A model generated the notes under the pieces. It saw nothing but the letters and a program-made list of their open reading frames with translations, had not been told where the DNA came from and ran no database searches. Shown here piece by piece: positions 16,967 through 25,374 of a stretch of 43,940 nt of DNA. The stretch lies in assembly GCA_021789435.1 (NCBI GenBank), contig JAJYJO010000009.1, positions 1-43,940 of the forward strand, in the 5' to 3' direction. This DNA is from Chloroflexota bacterium (lineage in GTDB: Bacteria > Chloroflexota > Limnocylindria > Limnocylindrales > CSP1-4). Numbering within the stretch: position 1 is the stretch's first letter; the number at the start of each line of letters is the position of its first letter. The position numbers were made by a program, and so were the translations under genes.

Positions 16967-18382
16967 GTGGCCACGCGCGACGACGCCAGGGCACGGGATC
17001 AGGCGCGCCGGCTGGAAGAGCACTCGGAGGCCGGGCGGGTCGCCGAGACGGTCGCCGCTCCGTCCCTGCCGGAGCGGCTCCTGGCGGCCCGGGAGCGGAA
17101 GGGCGTCGACCTCTACCGCGCCGAGCGGGACACCAAGATCCGCTCGCGCTACCTGGCCGCCCTGGAGCGCGGCGATTACCGGGAGCTGCCCGGTGTCGTC
17201 TACACCAAGGGCTTCCTGCGCAACTACGCCCTCTACCTGGGCCTCGATCCCGAGGAGATCCTGGATCAGTTCCACCGCGAGCGCGGCGCCGCCGCCAACG
17301 AGCGGGTCGTCGTGGTGCCGCGCCCACTGCTCGCGCCGCGCCAGGGTCTCGTCTTCTCGGCCAGCGTCCTGGTGGCCGCCCTGCTGACGGTCGTGGTGGT
17401 CGCCTTCGCCGTCTATCTCGGCTTCCAGCTTTTCCGCTTCAACCAGCCGCCCACGCTGGCGATCACGGACCCCGCCACGGCGGTCAGCACGGTCGACCAG
17501 ACGGCGACGCAGTACACCCTCCAGGGGACGACCACCGCCGGAGCGACCGTCTCGATCGCGGCCGCGGGGGAGGGGACCCTGCGGGTGACCGCGGACGCCG
17601 CCGGCCACTGGACCGCCACCGTCCAGCTCCGGCCGGGCCGCAACCAGTTCGACATCGGCGCCCTGGACCCGGCGACCGATAACCAGGCGCCGGCCCAGAC
17701 GATCTACATCACCGTCCCGTTCTCGATTGTCCAGGCTCCGACGCTGAGCCTCGATTCCCCGGCCGACGGCTCGACCTTCGAGAACGGCGCCATCCCCGTC
17801 CAGGGCTCGGCCAGCAACGCGACCACGGTCACGATCACGGCCACCTACCTCGGCGCCCCGCTGCCGGCCGGTGCGTCGCCGGCGCCGGCCACCCCGAAGC
17901 CCACCGCCAGCCCGAAGCCCGGAGCCAGCCCCGGTCCAACGCCGGCCGGCCCCAGCCCGGTGACCGTCAACGTGGGCTCGGACGGGTCGTTCAGCTCTCC
18001 GTTCGAGCTGACTGCCGGTCGCTGGACGCTGACCATCATGGCCGCATCCAGCCAGGGCAAGACCACCTCGCTGACCCGCAACGTGACGGTCCAGTACCAG
18101 GGCGTGACGGTCATCGTCAAAATCCAGGGCGGGCCGGCCTGGCTGAAGGTCTGGGAGGATGGCCAGCTCGACGCGACGATCGGCGCGGCGGGGGTGGTTC
18201 TGCCGAGCGGCTCCACGCGCTCGTTCACGGGGACCTCGTCGGTGGAGGTCCGGACGGGCTCCTCGGGCGTGACCTACTTCACGGTCAACGGGACGAATCT
18301 CGGGGCCCTCGGTCCGCCCGGCATCCCGCAGACCTGGCTCTTCGCCCCGCCGGCGTCGCCGCGGCAGACCCAGCACTTCTGA
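16967..18382 (+). CDS. rodZ: RodZ-like HTH membrane protein with Ig-like insert
   Basis: RodZ links MreB to the membrane in cell-shape control. 471 residues from the GTG just after ftsK. Order: HTH_25 domain (about 25-105; ERLLAARERKGVDLYRAERD, YTKGFLRNYALYLGLDP), one membrane helix (about 128-150), then outside the cell two Ig-like modules (about 160-330) split by a Pro/Thr/Ser-rich stretch, and a C-terminal DUF4115 domain (AWLKVWEDGQLDATIGAAG). The extra Ig-like modules lengthen the periplasmic or wall-facing part beyond normal RodZ. The same frame runs far upstream inside ftsK, but that is a shadow. Confidence 0.88.
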   Translation: MATRDDARARDQARRLEEHSEAGRVAETVAAPSLPERLLAARERKGVDLYRAERDTKIRSRYLAALERGDYRELPGVVYTKGFLRNYALYLGLDPEEILDQFHRERGAAANERVVVVPRPLLAPRQGLVFSASVLVAALLTVVVVAFAVYLGFQLFRFNQPPTLAITDPATAVSTVDQTATQYTLQGTTTAGATVSIAAAGEGTLRVTADAAGHWTATVQLRPGRNQFDIGALDPATDNQAPAQTIYITVPFSIVQAPTLSLDSPADGSTFENGAIPVQGSASNATTVTITATYLGAPLPAGASPAPATPKPTASPKPGASPGPTPAGPSPVTVNVGSDGSFSSPFELTAGRWTLTIMAASSQGKTTSLTRNVTVQYQGVTVIVKIQGGPAWLKVWEDGQLDATIGAAGVVLPSGSTRSFTGTSSVEVRTGSSGVTYFTVNGTNLGALGPPGIPQTWLFAPPASPRQTQHF

Positions 18383-18385
18383 GCC

Positions 18386-18904
18386 GTGGCGTCACCCGAC
18401 GAGAAGGTCGACCTGACGGCCCTGGCCGGTGAGGTTCAGGCTGCCTGCCTGGCCCGGCGGCTGACCCTCGCGGCGGCCGAATCGTGCACCGGCGGCCTGA
18501 TCGGGCACCTGCTGACCGAGGTTCCGGGCTCGTCCGGCTACTTCCGCGGCTCCCTGGTCGTCTACGCCGACGAGGCCAAGACCCGCCTGGCCGGTGTCCC
18601 GGCCGAGCTGCTGGCGGCGCACGGCGCCGTCAGCGCACAGGTCGCCCGGGCCATGGCGGCCGGGGCGCGGGAGCGCTTCGGAACCGACCTTGCCGTCTCG
18701 GTGACGGGGATCGCCGGGCCGGGCGGCGGCAGCGACGCGAAGCCGGTCGGCCTGACCTACCTGGCGATGGCCGACGCCTCGGGTTGCGAGGTCCGTCGGC
18801 TCCAGTGGCCCGGGGACCGGGCGGCCAACAAGCGGTCGAGCGCCAGGGCGGCGCTGGAGCTCATCCTCGAGTGCCTCGCGGCGGGGCCCGCGCCGAAGCC
18901 GTGA
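18386..18904 (+). CDS. pncC: Nicotinamide-nucleotide amidohydrolase PncC (CinA C-terminal domain)
   Basis: Deamidates NMN in pyridine-nucleotide salvage. 172 residues, the stand-alone CinA_C length: AAESCTGGLIGHLLTEVPGS, FRGSLVVYADEAK, SVTGIAGPGGG and KRSSARAALELIL. The N-terminal MoCF-like domain of full CinA is absent. GTG start 3 nt after the rodZ stop; ends in a GTGA overlap with the Mur ligase. Confidence 0.93.
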   Translation: MASPDEKVDLTALAGEVQAACLARRLTLAAAESCTGGLIGHLLTEVPGSSGYFRGSLVVYADEAKTRLAGVPAELLAAHGAVSAQVARAMAAGARERFGTDLAVSVTGIAGPGGGSDAKPVGLTYLAMADASGCEVRRLQWPGDRAANKRSSARAALELILECLAAGPAPKP

Positions 18905-20580
18905 GCCCGCGCCTGCCCCGCCTCGCCGCGGTCCGCTTGAGCGGCCGCCTCGGGGGCGCCCGGGCGATCGGCGCCGGGCTGGCTCCAGCTCGTCCCGCCC
19001 GGCCACTGCGGCCCCGGGAGCGGATCCACGTCGTGGGCGTCGCCGGGGCCGGGGCGAGCGCGGCGGCGCTGCTGGCCATGCGCGCCGGCGCCTCGGTCAC
19101 CGGCTGCGATCCGGGTGGACCCTCGACCTACACGCCTCCCCTCGAGGCGGCCGCCATCCCGCTGGCCTGGAGGCACGACCCGGAGCACGTCACGGCCGGC
19201 CTGGCCGGCGGGCGGCCGGAGCGGCTGGCGGTCACGAAAGCCCTCACGGCCGTCGACGCCGACAACCCGGAGCTCGCCGCGGCGCGCCGGGCGGGCCTGC
19301 CGGTGGAGCCCTGGCAGCAGGTCATCGCCGACGCCGCGACCGGCCGGCTGATGGTCGGCGTGGCCGGGACCCACGGCAAGAGCACGACCGCGGGCTGGCT
19401 GGTGCATCTGCTCGTCGAGGCCGGGGCCGATCCGTCGGCCTTCGTCGGGGCGCTCCTGCCGGCCGGCCTGACCGGCGGCCTGCCGGCGACGGCCCGCTGG
19501 GGAGATGGGGACGCCTTCGTCGTGGAGGCGGACGAATACGCCGGCAACTTCGACGTGTACCGGCCGTCGCTGGCGATCCTGACGAGCGCCGAGTGGGACC
19601 ATCCCGACGTCTTCGCCGACGGCGACGCCGTGGTCGCCTGTTTCGAGGCCTGGCTGCGGGCGGCCGCAGCCGCAGACCGGGGAGAGTCGGGAGCGCCGCA
19701 CGCGTTGCGCGCCCCGGCCGGGCACGCCGGCGGCGGCGGCGGGCCCACCCTCGTCGCCAACGTCGGCGACCCCGGCGCGGCCGCGGTGGCCGAGCGGCTC
19801 GGCGACTGGCCCGGCCGGATCCTGGCCACGGCCCTCGTCGACACGGCCGCCCAGCGCCGTGCCTCGTACCGGCGCGGCCTCGCCGAACGTTTCGCGACGG
19901 CCGCCGGACCGGCGACCGTGCTGCTCGGCCGAATCCTCGACAGCGGTCCCGGCGGGACGCTGCTGAACCTGGACGGCCTGGATCCGCTCCGCGGTCCGAT
20001 GACCGGCTCCCTCCGCCTGGCCGGCCGGCACAACGCGGCCAATGCGCTGGGCGTCGCCGGGGCTGCGATCGAGCTCGGCATCGCGCCCGAGGCAATCGTG
20101 GCCGGACTGGCCTCGTTCGAGGGGGTCGGTCGCCGGCTGGAGTGGAAGGGCGAGGTCGGCGGCGTGACAGTCTACGACGACTACGGCCACCACCCGACGG
20201 CCATTCACGCCACCCTGCTCGCCCTTCGCCAGCGCGAGCCCGGCCGGCGAGTCTGGGCCATCTACGAGCCGCTGACCTACCACCGCACCGCCGCCATGCT
20301 GGACCGCTTCGCCGACGTCCTCGCCGAGGCGGACGCGGTGGCCGTGGCGGAGATATGGCCCGGCCGCGACCCGGACACCTCGATCACCTCGGCCGTCGCA
20401 CTGGCCGAGGCGATCGCCGCGCGGCGACCGTCCCTCCCGGTCGGGGCGCCGGGCTCTGTCGAGGAGACCGCGGACTGGCTGCTCGACCGGGTCGCCCCGG
20501 GTGACGCCGTCCTGGTCATGGGCGGCGGGCGCAGCTACCGGATCGCCGAGTTGCTGCTGGAGGGACTCCGGAAGCGGTAG
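18901..20580 (+). CDS. murC: UDP-N-acetylmuramate-L-alanine ligase (MurC-type Mur ligase)
   Basis: ATP-dependent addition of L-Ala to UDP-MurNAc in peptidoglycan synthesis (or Mpl-like recycling). 559 residues. N-terminal Rossmann IHVVGVAGAGASA diverges from the usual GIGGxGMSG. Central ATPase domain: GTHGKST (156-162), EADEYAGNFD, TSAEWDHPDVF. C-terminal domain: RLAGRHNAANALGVAGAA, RRLEWKGEVGGVTVYDDY, GHHPTAI and MGGGRSYR. It lies outside any dcw cluster, next to pncC, and about 40 unaligned residues precede the Rossmann fold. MurC and Mpl are hard to separate by eye; MurC is my preference. Confidence 0.85.
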   Translation: MSPRLPRLAAVRLSGRLGGARAIGAGLAPARPARPLRPRERIHVVGVAGAGASAAALLAMRAGASVTGCDPGGPSTYTPPLEAAAIPLAWRHDPEHVTAGLAGGRPERLAVTKALTAVDADNPELAAARRAGLPVEPWQQVIADAATGRLMVGVAGTHGKSTTAGWLVHLLVEAGADPSAFVGALLPAGLTGGLPATARWGDGDAFVVEADEYAGNFDVYRPSLAILTSAEWDHPDVFADGDAVVACFEAWLRAAAAADRGESGAPHALRAPAGHAGGGGGPTLVANVGDPGAAAVAERLGDWPGRILATALVDTAAQRRASYRRGLAERFATAAGPATVLLGRILDSGPGGTLLNLDGLDPLRGPMTGSLRLAGRHNAANALGVAGAAIELGIAPEAIVAGLASFEGVGRRLEWKGEVGGVTVYDDYGHHPTAIHATLLALRQREPGRRVWAIYEPLTYHRTAAMLDRFADVLAEADAVAVAEIWPGRDPDTSITSAVALAEAIAARRPSLPVGAPGSVEETADWLLDRVAPGDAVLVMGGGRSYRIAELLLEGLRKR

Positions 20581-20706
20581 GCTGGGCATGCAACGGGCAT
20601 CCCTCCCGCACGCGCATACTGCCGACGCTCGGAGGTGCGCGACGGACCGGGCAGACCCGTCGACGGGACCTGGTGCCCGGAGCGGGGTGGAAGATCAGGA
20701 GGCTGG

Positions 20707-21198
20707 ATGGCCGGAGAGTCCTCGTTCGACGTGGTGAGCGACTTCGACGACCAGGAGCTGCGCAACGCGCTCGACCAGGTCCGTCGCGAGGTCGCCCAAC
20801 GCTACGACTTCAAGGGCGCGGCGGTCGAGCTGGCCCAGGCGAAGACCGAGCTGACCCTCCTGGCCGACGACGAGTTCCGGGCGACCGCCGTGCGCGAGCT
20901 GGTGGAATCCAAGGCCATCCGCCGCGGGCTTTCGCTCAAGATCTTCGACTGGGGCAAGATCGAGCCGGCCGCCGGGGGCAAGGTTCGCCAGCATGTCATC
21001 CTGCGTCGCGGCCTGGACGAGGAGCTGGCCCGGCGCCTCACCCGGCTGATCCGCGAGGAGTTCCCCAAGGTCAAGCCGGCCGTCCAGGGGGACGCGATCC
21101 GCGTCTCCGCCAAGAGCAAGGACGAGCTGCAGAAGGTGATCGTTCGCCTGCGTGGGCTGGACGAGCCGGTCCCTCTGCAGTTCGAGAACTACCGTTGA
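20707..21198 (+). CDS. yajQ: YajQ family nucleotide-binding protein
   Basis: 163 residues, normal for the family: SSFDVVSDFDDQELRNALDQ, RYDFKGAAVEL, KIFDWGKIEPAAGGKVRQ, FPKVKPAVQGDAIRVSAKSKDEL and PLQFENYR. Some members bind c-di-GMP and act with LysR regulators in Xanthomonas; the role elsewhere is unclear. Good Shine-Dalgarno AGGAGG 6-7 nt upstream. The 126-nt gap before it holds no gene. Confidence 0.94.
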   Translation: MAGESSFDVVSDFDDQELRNALDQVRREVAQRYDFKGAAVELAQAKTELTLLADDEFRATAVRELVESKAIRRGLSLKIFDWGKIEPAAGGKVRQHVILRRGLDEELARRLTRLIREEFPKVKPAVQGDAIRVSAKSKDELQKVIVRLRGLDEPVPLQFENYR

Positions 21199-21208
21199 GG
21201 AGCCATCC

Positions 21209-21334
21209 ATGAACCCCGGGACCCGCCCGGCGCGCCCCGCGCCGCCAACGGTCGTGCCCCATCTCTTCGTCCGTCCGGTCACTCCCGCGTCGGCCGGCGC
21301 CATCGCCGGAACCCCGAGGGAGGCAGGGCGATGA
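21209..21334 (+). CDS. Putative 41-residue small ORF between yajQ and the TPP enzyme gene
   Basis: ATG preceded by GAGGAG at 6-7 nt, and a stop overlapping the next ATG as ATGA. The peptide is Pro/Arg/Ala-rich (PHLFVRPVTPASAG) without a recognisable domain. It may be a leader peptide coupling translation to the acetolactate-synthase-like gene, or simply non-coding leader; it does not have the dense Leu/Val/Ile run of classical ilv attenuator peptides. Confidence 0.35.
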   Translation: MNPGTRPARPAPPTVVPHLFVRPVTPASAGAIAGTPREAGR

Positions 21335-23457
21335 CGGTCGACGAGGCCCGGCCGGAAAGGGAGGTTCCCGGGAACGGCGGCGAGGAGCCCGTGGCGGCCG
21401 GCGAGGAGCCCGTGGCGGGCGAGATCGCGCAGGAGCTGCCCGACGACACCGGGGCTCTCGCGGTCGAGCCTTCGCCGTACGTCGAGCCGGTGCAGGAGGC
21501 GCCGGCCGGCCCGGCAGAGCCCGCGAGCGTCGGGCCGGAGCCCGCGGACGTCGTCGGGCCCGAGCCCCCGCCCGCCGGGGAGCCGGCCGCGCAGCTGCTC
21601 GAGCCGCCGGCGGGGGAGTTGCCGGAGGAGCGCGCCGGGGGGCCGTCGGCGCCCGGCCCGGACCAGGCCGTCGGCGCCCTGGACCAGTTCGTCGGCGTCC
21701 CGAACGAGGCGAGCGGGCCAGACCCAGCAGAGGCGATCGCCGCGCCTGCCGTCGAGGCCGCGCCCGGCCCGGTGGCTGAGGCGGCGGCAGCAGAGAGGCC
21801 GACCGTGATGCCCGCCGGCCGGGCGGTGGCCGCCGCACTGGCTGCCGCCGGCGTTCGGCTGGCCTTCACCGTGCCCGGCGAGAGCTTCCTCGGTGTTCTC
21901 GATGGCATGGCCGAGGCGGGGGTGCGCGTCGTCGCCACCCGCCACGAGAGCGGGGCGGCATTCATGGCCGAGGCGGTCGGCCAGCTGACCGGACGACCGG
22001 CGGCCTGCCTGGCGACCCGTGCGGTCGGGGCGGCCAACCTGGCCATCGGCCTGCACACGGCGCGGGCCGATTCGAGCCCCCTGATCGCCATCGTCGGCCA
22101 GGTCCGCCGCTCGGTCCAGGGCCGCGAGGCCTTCCAGGAGGCCGACCTCGTGGCCTCCCTCGGTCGGTTCTGCAAGTGGTCGGGCGAGGCGAGCGACGCC
22201 TCGGCGATCCCGGCGCTGGTGGCCCAGGCCGTGGAGGCCGCCACCTCCGGCCGACCGGGTCCCGTGCTCCTTTCGTTGCCCGAGGACCTGCTGGACGAGC
22301 CGGTCGACGCGAGCCCGGTTCGCCACGCCCGCCCGCGAGCGCCCGAGCCGGACGGCGAGGCCGTCCGTCGGAGTCTCCACCTGCTGGCCGACGCACGCCG
22401 GCCGGTCGTCCTGGCCGGAGCCGGCGTCCTGCGGGCCCGCTGCACGGATGCCCTCGTCAAGCTCGTCGAGACGCTGGAGCTCCCGGTCGTGACGTCCTGG
22501 CGGAGGCCGGACGCCTTTCCGAACGACCACCGGCTCTACCTGGGCTCTACCGGCCTGGGCGCGGCGCCGACCGTGCTGGAGCGGCTGGAGCAGGCGGACG
22601 CGCTCCTGGTCCTGGGCTCTCGCCTCAACGAGATCGCCTCCTTCGACTACCGCGTCCCGGGGGCGGCTACCCGGTGGGTCCACGTGGACCTGGAGCCGCG
22701 GACTCCCCGCAACGGGCTTCGCGGCCCCGACCTGGCCATCGGCGCCGACGCGGCCGCCTTCGTGCGGGCCGCCATGCGGCGCCTGGGCGGAGCGGTTGCG
22801 GACGCCGGGGCATGGGAAGAGCGGCGCGTCGCCAACGCGGCGGATCGCGCCGCGTACGAGGCGGCTTCCGTCGTGGACGCCGAGCCGTGGGACGGCCCGG
22901 GGATCCACCCCGGCCGCGTCGTGGCGACCCTGGTCCGGACGCTGCCGCCGGAGGCGACCCTGGCGACCGACGCGGGCAACTTCGCCGGCTGGCTGGCCCG
23001 CGGCTACCCATTCCGGCGGCCGGGCACGTTCCTGGGGCCGACCTCCGGGGCGATGGGCTACGGCCTGCCGGCGGCCATCGCGGCGGCCATCGCCCGGCCT
23101 GGCCGGCCGGTCCTGGCCGTGGCTGGGGACGGCGGCTTCGCGATGACCATGAGTGAGCTGGAGACGGCGGTCCGCGAGCGCCTCAGGCTGGTGGCGCTGG
23201 TCTTCGACAACCGGCGTTACGGGACGATCTGGCTCCACCAGGAGCACCGGGGAAGCGGGCGGGGGATCGGCACCGAGCTCGGGCCGATCGACTTCGCCGC
23301 GGCCGCCGAGGCCTTCGGGGCGCGCGGGTTCCGCGTCGATTCCGACGAGGCATTCGAGCCGGCCCTGCGAGCGGCACTCGCGTCCGAGGGACCGTCGGTG
23401 ATCCATTTGCAGCTCGATCCGCGCTGGCAGTCCGTGGACGAGCGGGCGGAGGCCTGA
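21331..23457 (+). CDS. TPP-dependent acetolactate synthase-like enzyme with long acidic N-terminal extension
   Basis: Thiamine-diphosphate enzyme of the acetohydroxyacid synthase/pyruvate oxidase group. 708 residues; the catalytic core begins near 157. Seen: RHESGAAF with the cofactor-activating Glu (E206), a central FAD/transhydrogenase-like domain (PVVLAGAGVLRA), and the TPP motif GDGGF (about 599-603) with the DNRRYGT segment. No regulatory ilvN subunit follows, so true branched-chain synthesis is not shown; glyoxylate carboligase or another decarboxylase is possible. Residues 1-155 are Pro/Glu/Ala-rich and disordered, unusual for the family. GGGAGG 8 nt upstream supports the long start; an internal ATG at 21808 would give the core alone. 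Confidence 0.85.
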   Translation: MTVDEARPEREVPGNGGEEPVAAGEEPVAGEIAQELPDDTGALAVEPSPYVEPVQEAPAGPAEPASVGPEPADVVGPEPPPAGEPAAQLLEPPAGELPEERAGGPSAPGPDQAVGALDQFVGVPNEASGPDPAEAIAAPAVEAAPGPVAEAAAAERPTVMPAGRAVAAALAAAGVRLAFTVPGESFLGVLDGMAEAGVRVVATRHESGAAFMAEAVGQLTGRPAACLATRAVGAANLAIGLHTARADSSPLIAIVGQVRRSVQGREAFQEADLVASLGRFCKWSGEASDASAIPALVAQAVEAATSGRPGPVLLSLPEDLLDEPVDASPVRHARPRAPEPDGEAVRRSLHLLADARRPVVLAGAGVLRARCTDALVKLVETLELPVVTSWRRPDAFPNDHRLYLGSTGLGAAPTVLERLEQADALLVLGSRLNEIASFDYRVPGAATRWVHVDLEPRTPRNGLRGPDLAIGADAAAFVRAAMRRLGGAVADAGAWEERRVANAADRAAYEAASVVDAEPWDGPGIHPGRVVATLVRTLPPEATLATDAGNFAGWLARGYPFRRPGTFLGPTSGAMGYGLPAAIAAAIARPGRPVLAVAGDGGFAMTMSELETAVRERLRLVALVFDNRRYGTIWLHQEHRGSGRGIGTELGPIDFAAAAEAFGARGFRVDSDEAFEPALRAALASEGPSVIHLQLDPRWQSVDERAEA

Positions 23458-23478
23458 GCCGCTCGCCGCCGCGTCTCC

Positions 23479-23504
23479 GCGCCGGCGCTCCGTGTCGCCG
23501 GCGC
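23479..23504 (+). terminator. Hairpin terminating the housekeeping block
   Basis: Perfect 9-bp stem GCGCCGGCG/CGCCGGCGC with an 8-nt loop, 22 nt after the TPP-enzyme stop; no U-run. Confidence 0.5.
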
Positions 23505-23533
23505 CGCCCTGCGCGTTGCGCCCGCGAGACCGT

Positions 23534-23572
23534 GTAACCCATCCGAAAGGGTGGCCCCCCGAGATTGCGGGC
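23534..23572 (+). promoter_or_regulatory. GTAACC...CCGAAAGG element, copy 1
   Basis: GTAACC, 3 nt, CCGAAAGG, then GAGA and TGCGGGCC just before the GtrA start. CCATCC-GAAA-GGGTGG can form a 6-bp tetraloop hairpin (one G-T pair). It matches 27 of 39 positions without gaps to a second copy at 25470. It could be an ECF-type promoter or an RNA element. Confidence 0.35.
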
Positions 23573-23644
23573 CATGGCCGCCGACACCGCGATCCGCAGC
23601 GCGGCTCAGGACGATCCGGCCGCGACCGCTCCCTTCGGGTCGGC

Positions 23645-23680
23645 CACCCGGCGGGTCACCCGGCGGGTCACCCGGCGGGT
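23645..23680 (+). repeat. Three tandem 12-bp repeats
   Basis: CACCCGGCGGGT occurs three times in perfect tandem, encoding repeated T-R-R-V in the N-terminus of the GtrA gene. Confidence 0.9.
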
Positions 23681-23914
23681 CGGCATCTTCGCCGCCATCG
23701 GCGTCGCAAGCACCTTCGCCTACATCGCCCTCCTTGCCGTGCTGCGGTTCGCCTGGCCGGCGGCGCGGCGCTCTTGCTGACCGCCTTCGCCAACACGACG
23801 GCCAACCGGCGGCTGACCTTCGGCGTGCGTGGGGGCGCGGGTCTCGCCCGCCACCAGGCCGCCGGCCTGCTGGCCCTCGGCGTCGCCCTGGCCATCACCT
23901 CCGCCTCCCTGGCC

Positions 23915-24010
23915 GTCCTCGCCCTGCTCGCCCCGCAGGCCGGCCGAGCGGTCGAGCTGGCCGTCCTCGCCCTGCTCGCCCCGCAGGCCGGCCGAGCGGT
24001 CGAGCTGGCC
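23915..24010 (+). repeat. 48-bp perfect tandem duplication
   Basis: Two adjacent identical 48-bp units (23915-23962 and 23963-24010), each encoding a 16-residue segment built on LALLAPQAGRAVELA. The duplication stays in frame but lengthens a membrane helix region of the GtrA gene. Confidence 0.92.
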
Positions 24011-24087
24011 GTCCTCGTGGCGGCCAACGGCCTGGCCACCCTCGTCCGCTTCCTCATCCTCCGTCTCGCGATCGAAAGGAACGCCCG

Positions 24088-24783
24088 ATGACCGCCATCC
24101 CCCGGGAGGCGCTGCCTCCGCGCACCGAGCCCGTCGAAGGCCGGCTGTCGGAGGCCCGCAGCCGGACCGCCGACATCGCCTGGGCCGTGCCGGCCCTGCT
24201 AGCCGTGATGGGCCTGGCCGCGGTGCTCTACACCTGGAACCTGGCCGTCAGCGGCTACGCCAACACGTACTACTCCGCGGCCGCCCTGGCAGCCTCCAAG
24301 AGCTGGTCGGCCTTCTTCTTCGGCTCGTTCGACGCGGCCAACTTCATCACCGTCGACAAGCCGCCCCTCGCGATCATGGTCATGGGCCTCTCGGTCCGGC
24401 TCTTTGGACTGAGTGCCTGGACGATCCTGCTGCCCGAGGCGCTAGCGGGCGTCCTCACCAGCGGCGTCCTGTTCATGGCCGTGCGGCGGACGTTCGGTCC
24501 CCTGGCCGGCCTGGTGGCCGGCCTGGTGATGGCCCTCACCCCGGCCGCCGTGCTGATGTTCCGGTTCAACAACCCCGACGCCCTGCTGACCCGGGTGGAT
24601 GACCCGGACTCGCGCGTCGACATCGTCGCGACCGCCCTCGCCGACCTGCGGGGCGTCTGGCGCCTGCTCCGGGAGCGGACGCCGCTCCCTCCGGCCGACC
24701 GGCCGGGCCCCGCGCTCGGTTTGCCGACCCAGGGCCGGCTGCAGGCGGCGGTGCCGGCACCGCGGGCTCGACCACCTCGCTGA
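24088..24783 (+). pseudogene. Truncated family 39 (YkcB/ArnT-like) glycosyltransferase
   Basis: Membrane mannosyl/aminoarabinosyl-type transferase. The N-terminal third is clear: YANTYYSAAALAASKSWSAF, FGSFDAANFITVDKPPLA (with the conserved Asp), LFGLSAWTILLPEALAGVL and VRRTFGPLAGLVAGLVMALTP. After RFNNPDALLT (about 24590) similarity ends abruptly, where intact members continue for another 400-600 residues. The remaining 60 residues look like random frame. A GST-rich string in another frame to about 24815 could be the old C-terminus after an internal deletion (inference). It starts within ATGA of the broken GtrA gene, so the pair was an operon. Confidence 0.75.
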
Positions 24784-24993
24784 CCGCGACGGACGTGACG
24801 CTCACCGGGCCATGAGCGCCGCGGCCGGCCGAGGCGTCTCCGCCGGGCGCCTGGGGGCGGCCGGCGGGCCCTGCTGACCCCTCCTCGCCGTACTCGGGGG
24901 CGGGCTGCTCCTGCGTCTCGCCTTCAGGGCTTCCGCCCGGGTCCGGGCGGGACTATCCTCGCGGCTCAGGGCGGCACAGGAGGAGCGCAACCC
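24784..24993 (+). other. Remnant/intergenic stretch before the ACT gene
   Basis: No intact gene. One frame at about 24880-24950 reads LLAVLGGGLLLRLAFRAS, a membrane-helix-like string that may be a relic of another glycosyltransferase. TATCCT at 24954-24959 could be the -10 of the ACT gene. Confidence 0.35.
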
Positions 24994-25374
24994 ATGAACG
25001 TCTACCTCATCTCGGTTGACGACCGGCCGGGGATCCTGGCCGGCCTGTTCGAAGCGACGGCCGCGCGCGGCGTCAACGTCGCGCCGGCGTACGGCCTCTC
25101 CGACGGGAGGCGGGGCCTGATCGCGCTCGGCTCGGAGGACGAGGCCGGCCTGCAGGCGGCCATTGCCGCCGTCGGCCTCTCGGCGGTCGCCTGCGAGCTG
25201 GTGGTCGTGGAGCTGGAGAACCGGCCGGGAGCCGGTGCGGCGGCCGCCCGCAAGCTCGCCGACGCTGGCGTCGACCTGAGGATCGCCGTGCCGGTCGGGA
25301 TGAGCGGCGACCGCGTCCAGATGGCGTTCGGGGGCGAGGACCCGGCGCTGGTTCGGCGGGTCCTCGGCGCCTGA
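24994..25374 (+). CDS. Tandem ACT-domain protein
   Basis: 126 residues with two ACT-like halves: MNVYLISVDDRPGILAGLFE (1-65) and a second beta-alpha-beta unit from about 68 (CELVVVELENRPGAGAAAAR). ACT pairs usually bind amino acids and regulate an enzyme; no partner is attached here. A clear AGGAGG lies about 11 nt upstream of the ATG. It is intact among decayed neighbours. Specific function unknown. Confidence 0.82.
   Translation: MNVYLISVDDRPGILAGLFEATAARGVNVAPAYGLSDGRRGLIALGSEDEAGLQAAIAAVGLSAVACELVVVELENRPGAGAAAARKLADAGVDLRIAVPVGMSGDRVQMAFGGEDPALVRRVLGA

Larger units (their letters stand above)
23574..24091 (+). pseudogene. Frameshifted GtrA-family membrane protein
   Basis: GtrA-like proteins are small four-helix membrane proteins, often paired with polyprenyl-phosphate sugar transfer. 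The first frame gives GIFAAIGVASTFAYIALLAVLR and stops at 23780. The second frame carries on with ALLLTAFANTTANRRLTFGVRGG and two more hydrophobic helices to 24091. The break is near 23750-23765, and about 10 residues expected there are missing, so this looks like a small deletion rather than one lost base. The gene also contains three perfect 12-bp repeats and a 48-bp tandem duplication. Its end overlaps the next ORF by ATGA. ATG 23574 and TTG 23565 are alternative starts. Confidence 0.75.

Noticed and set aside
23534-24010. Short tandem repeats as a CRISPR array
   Set aside because: Repeats are contiguous with no spacers and lie within a coding frame.
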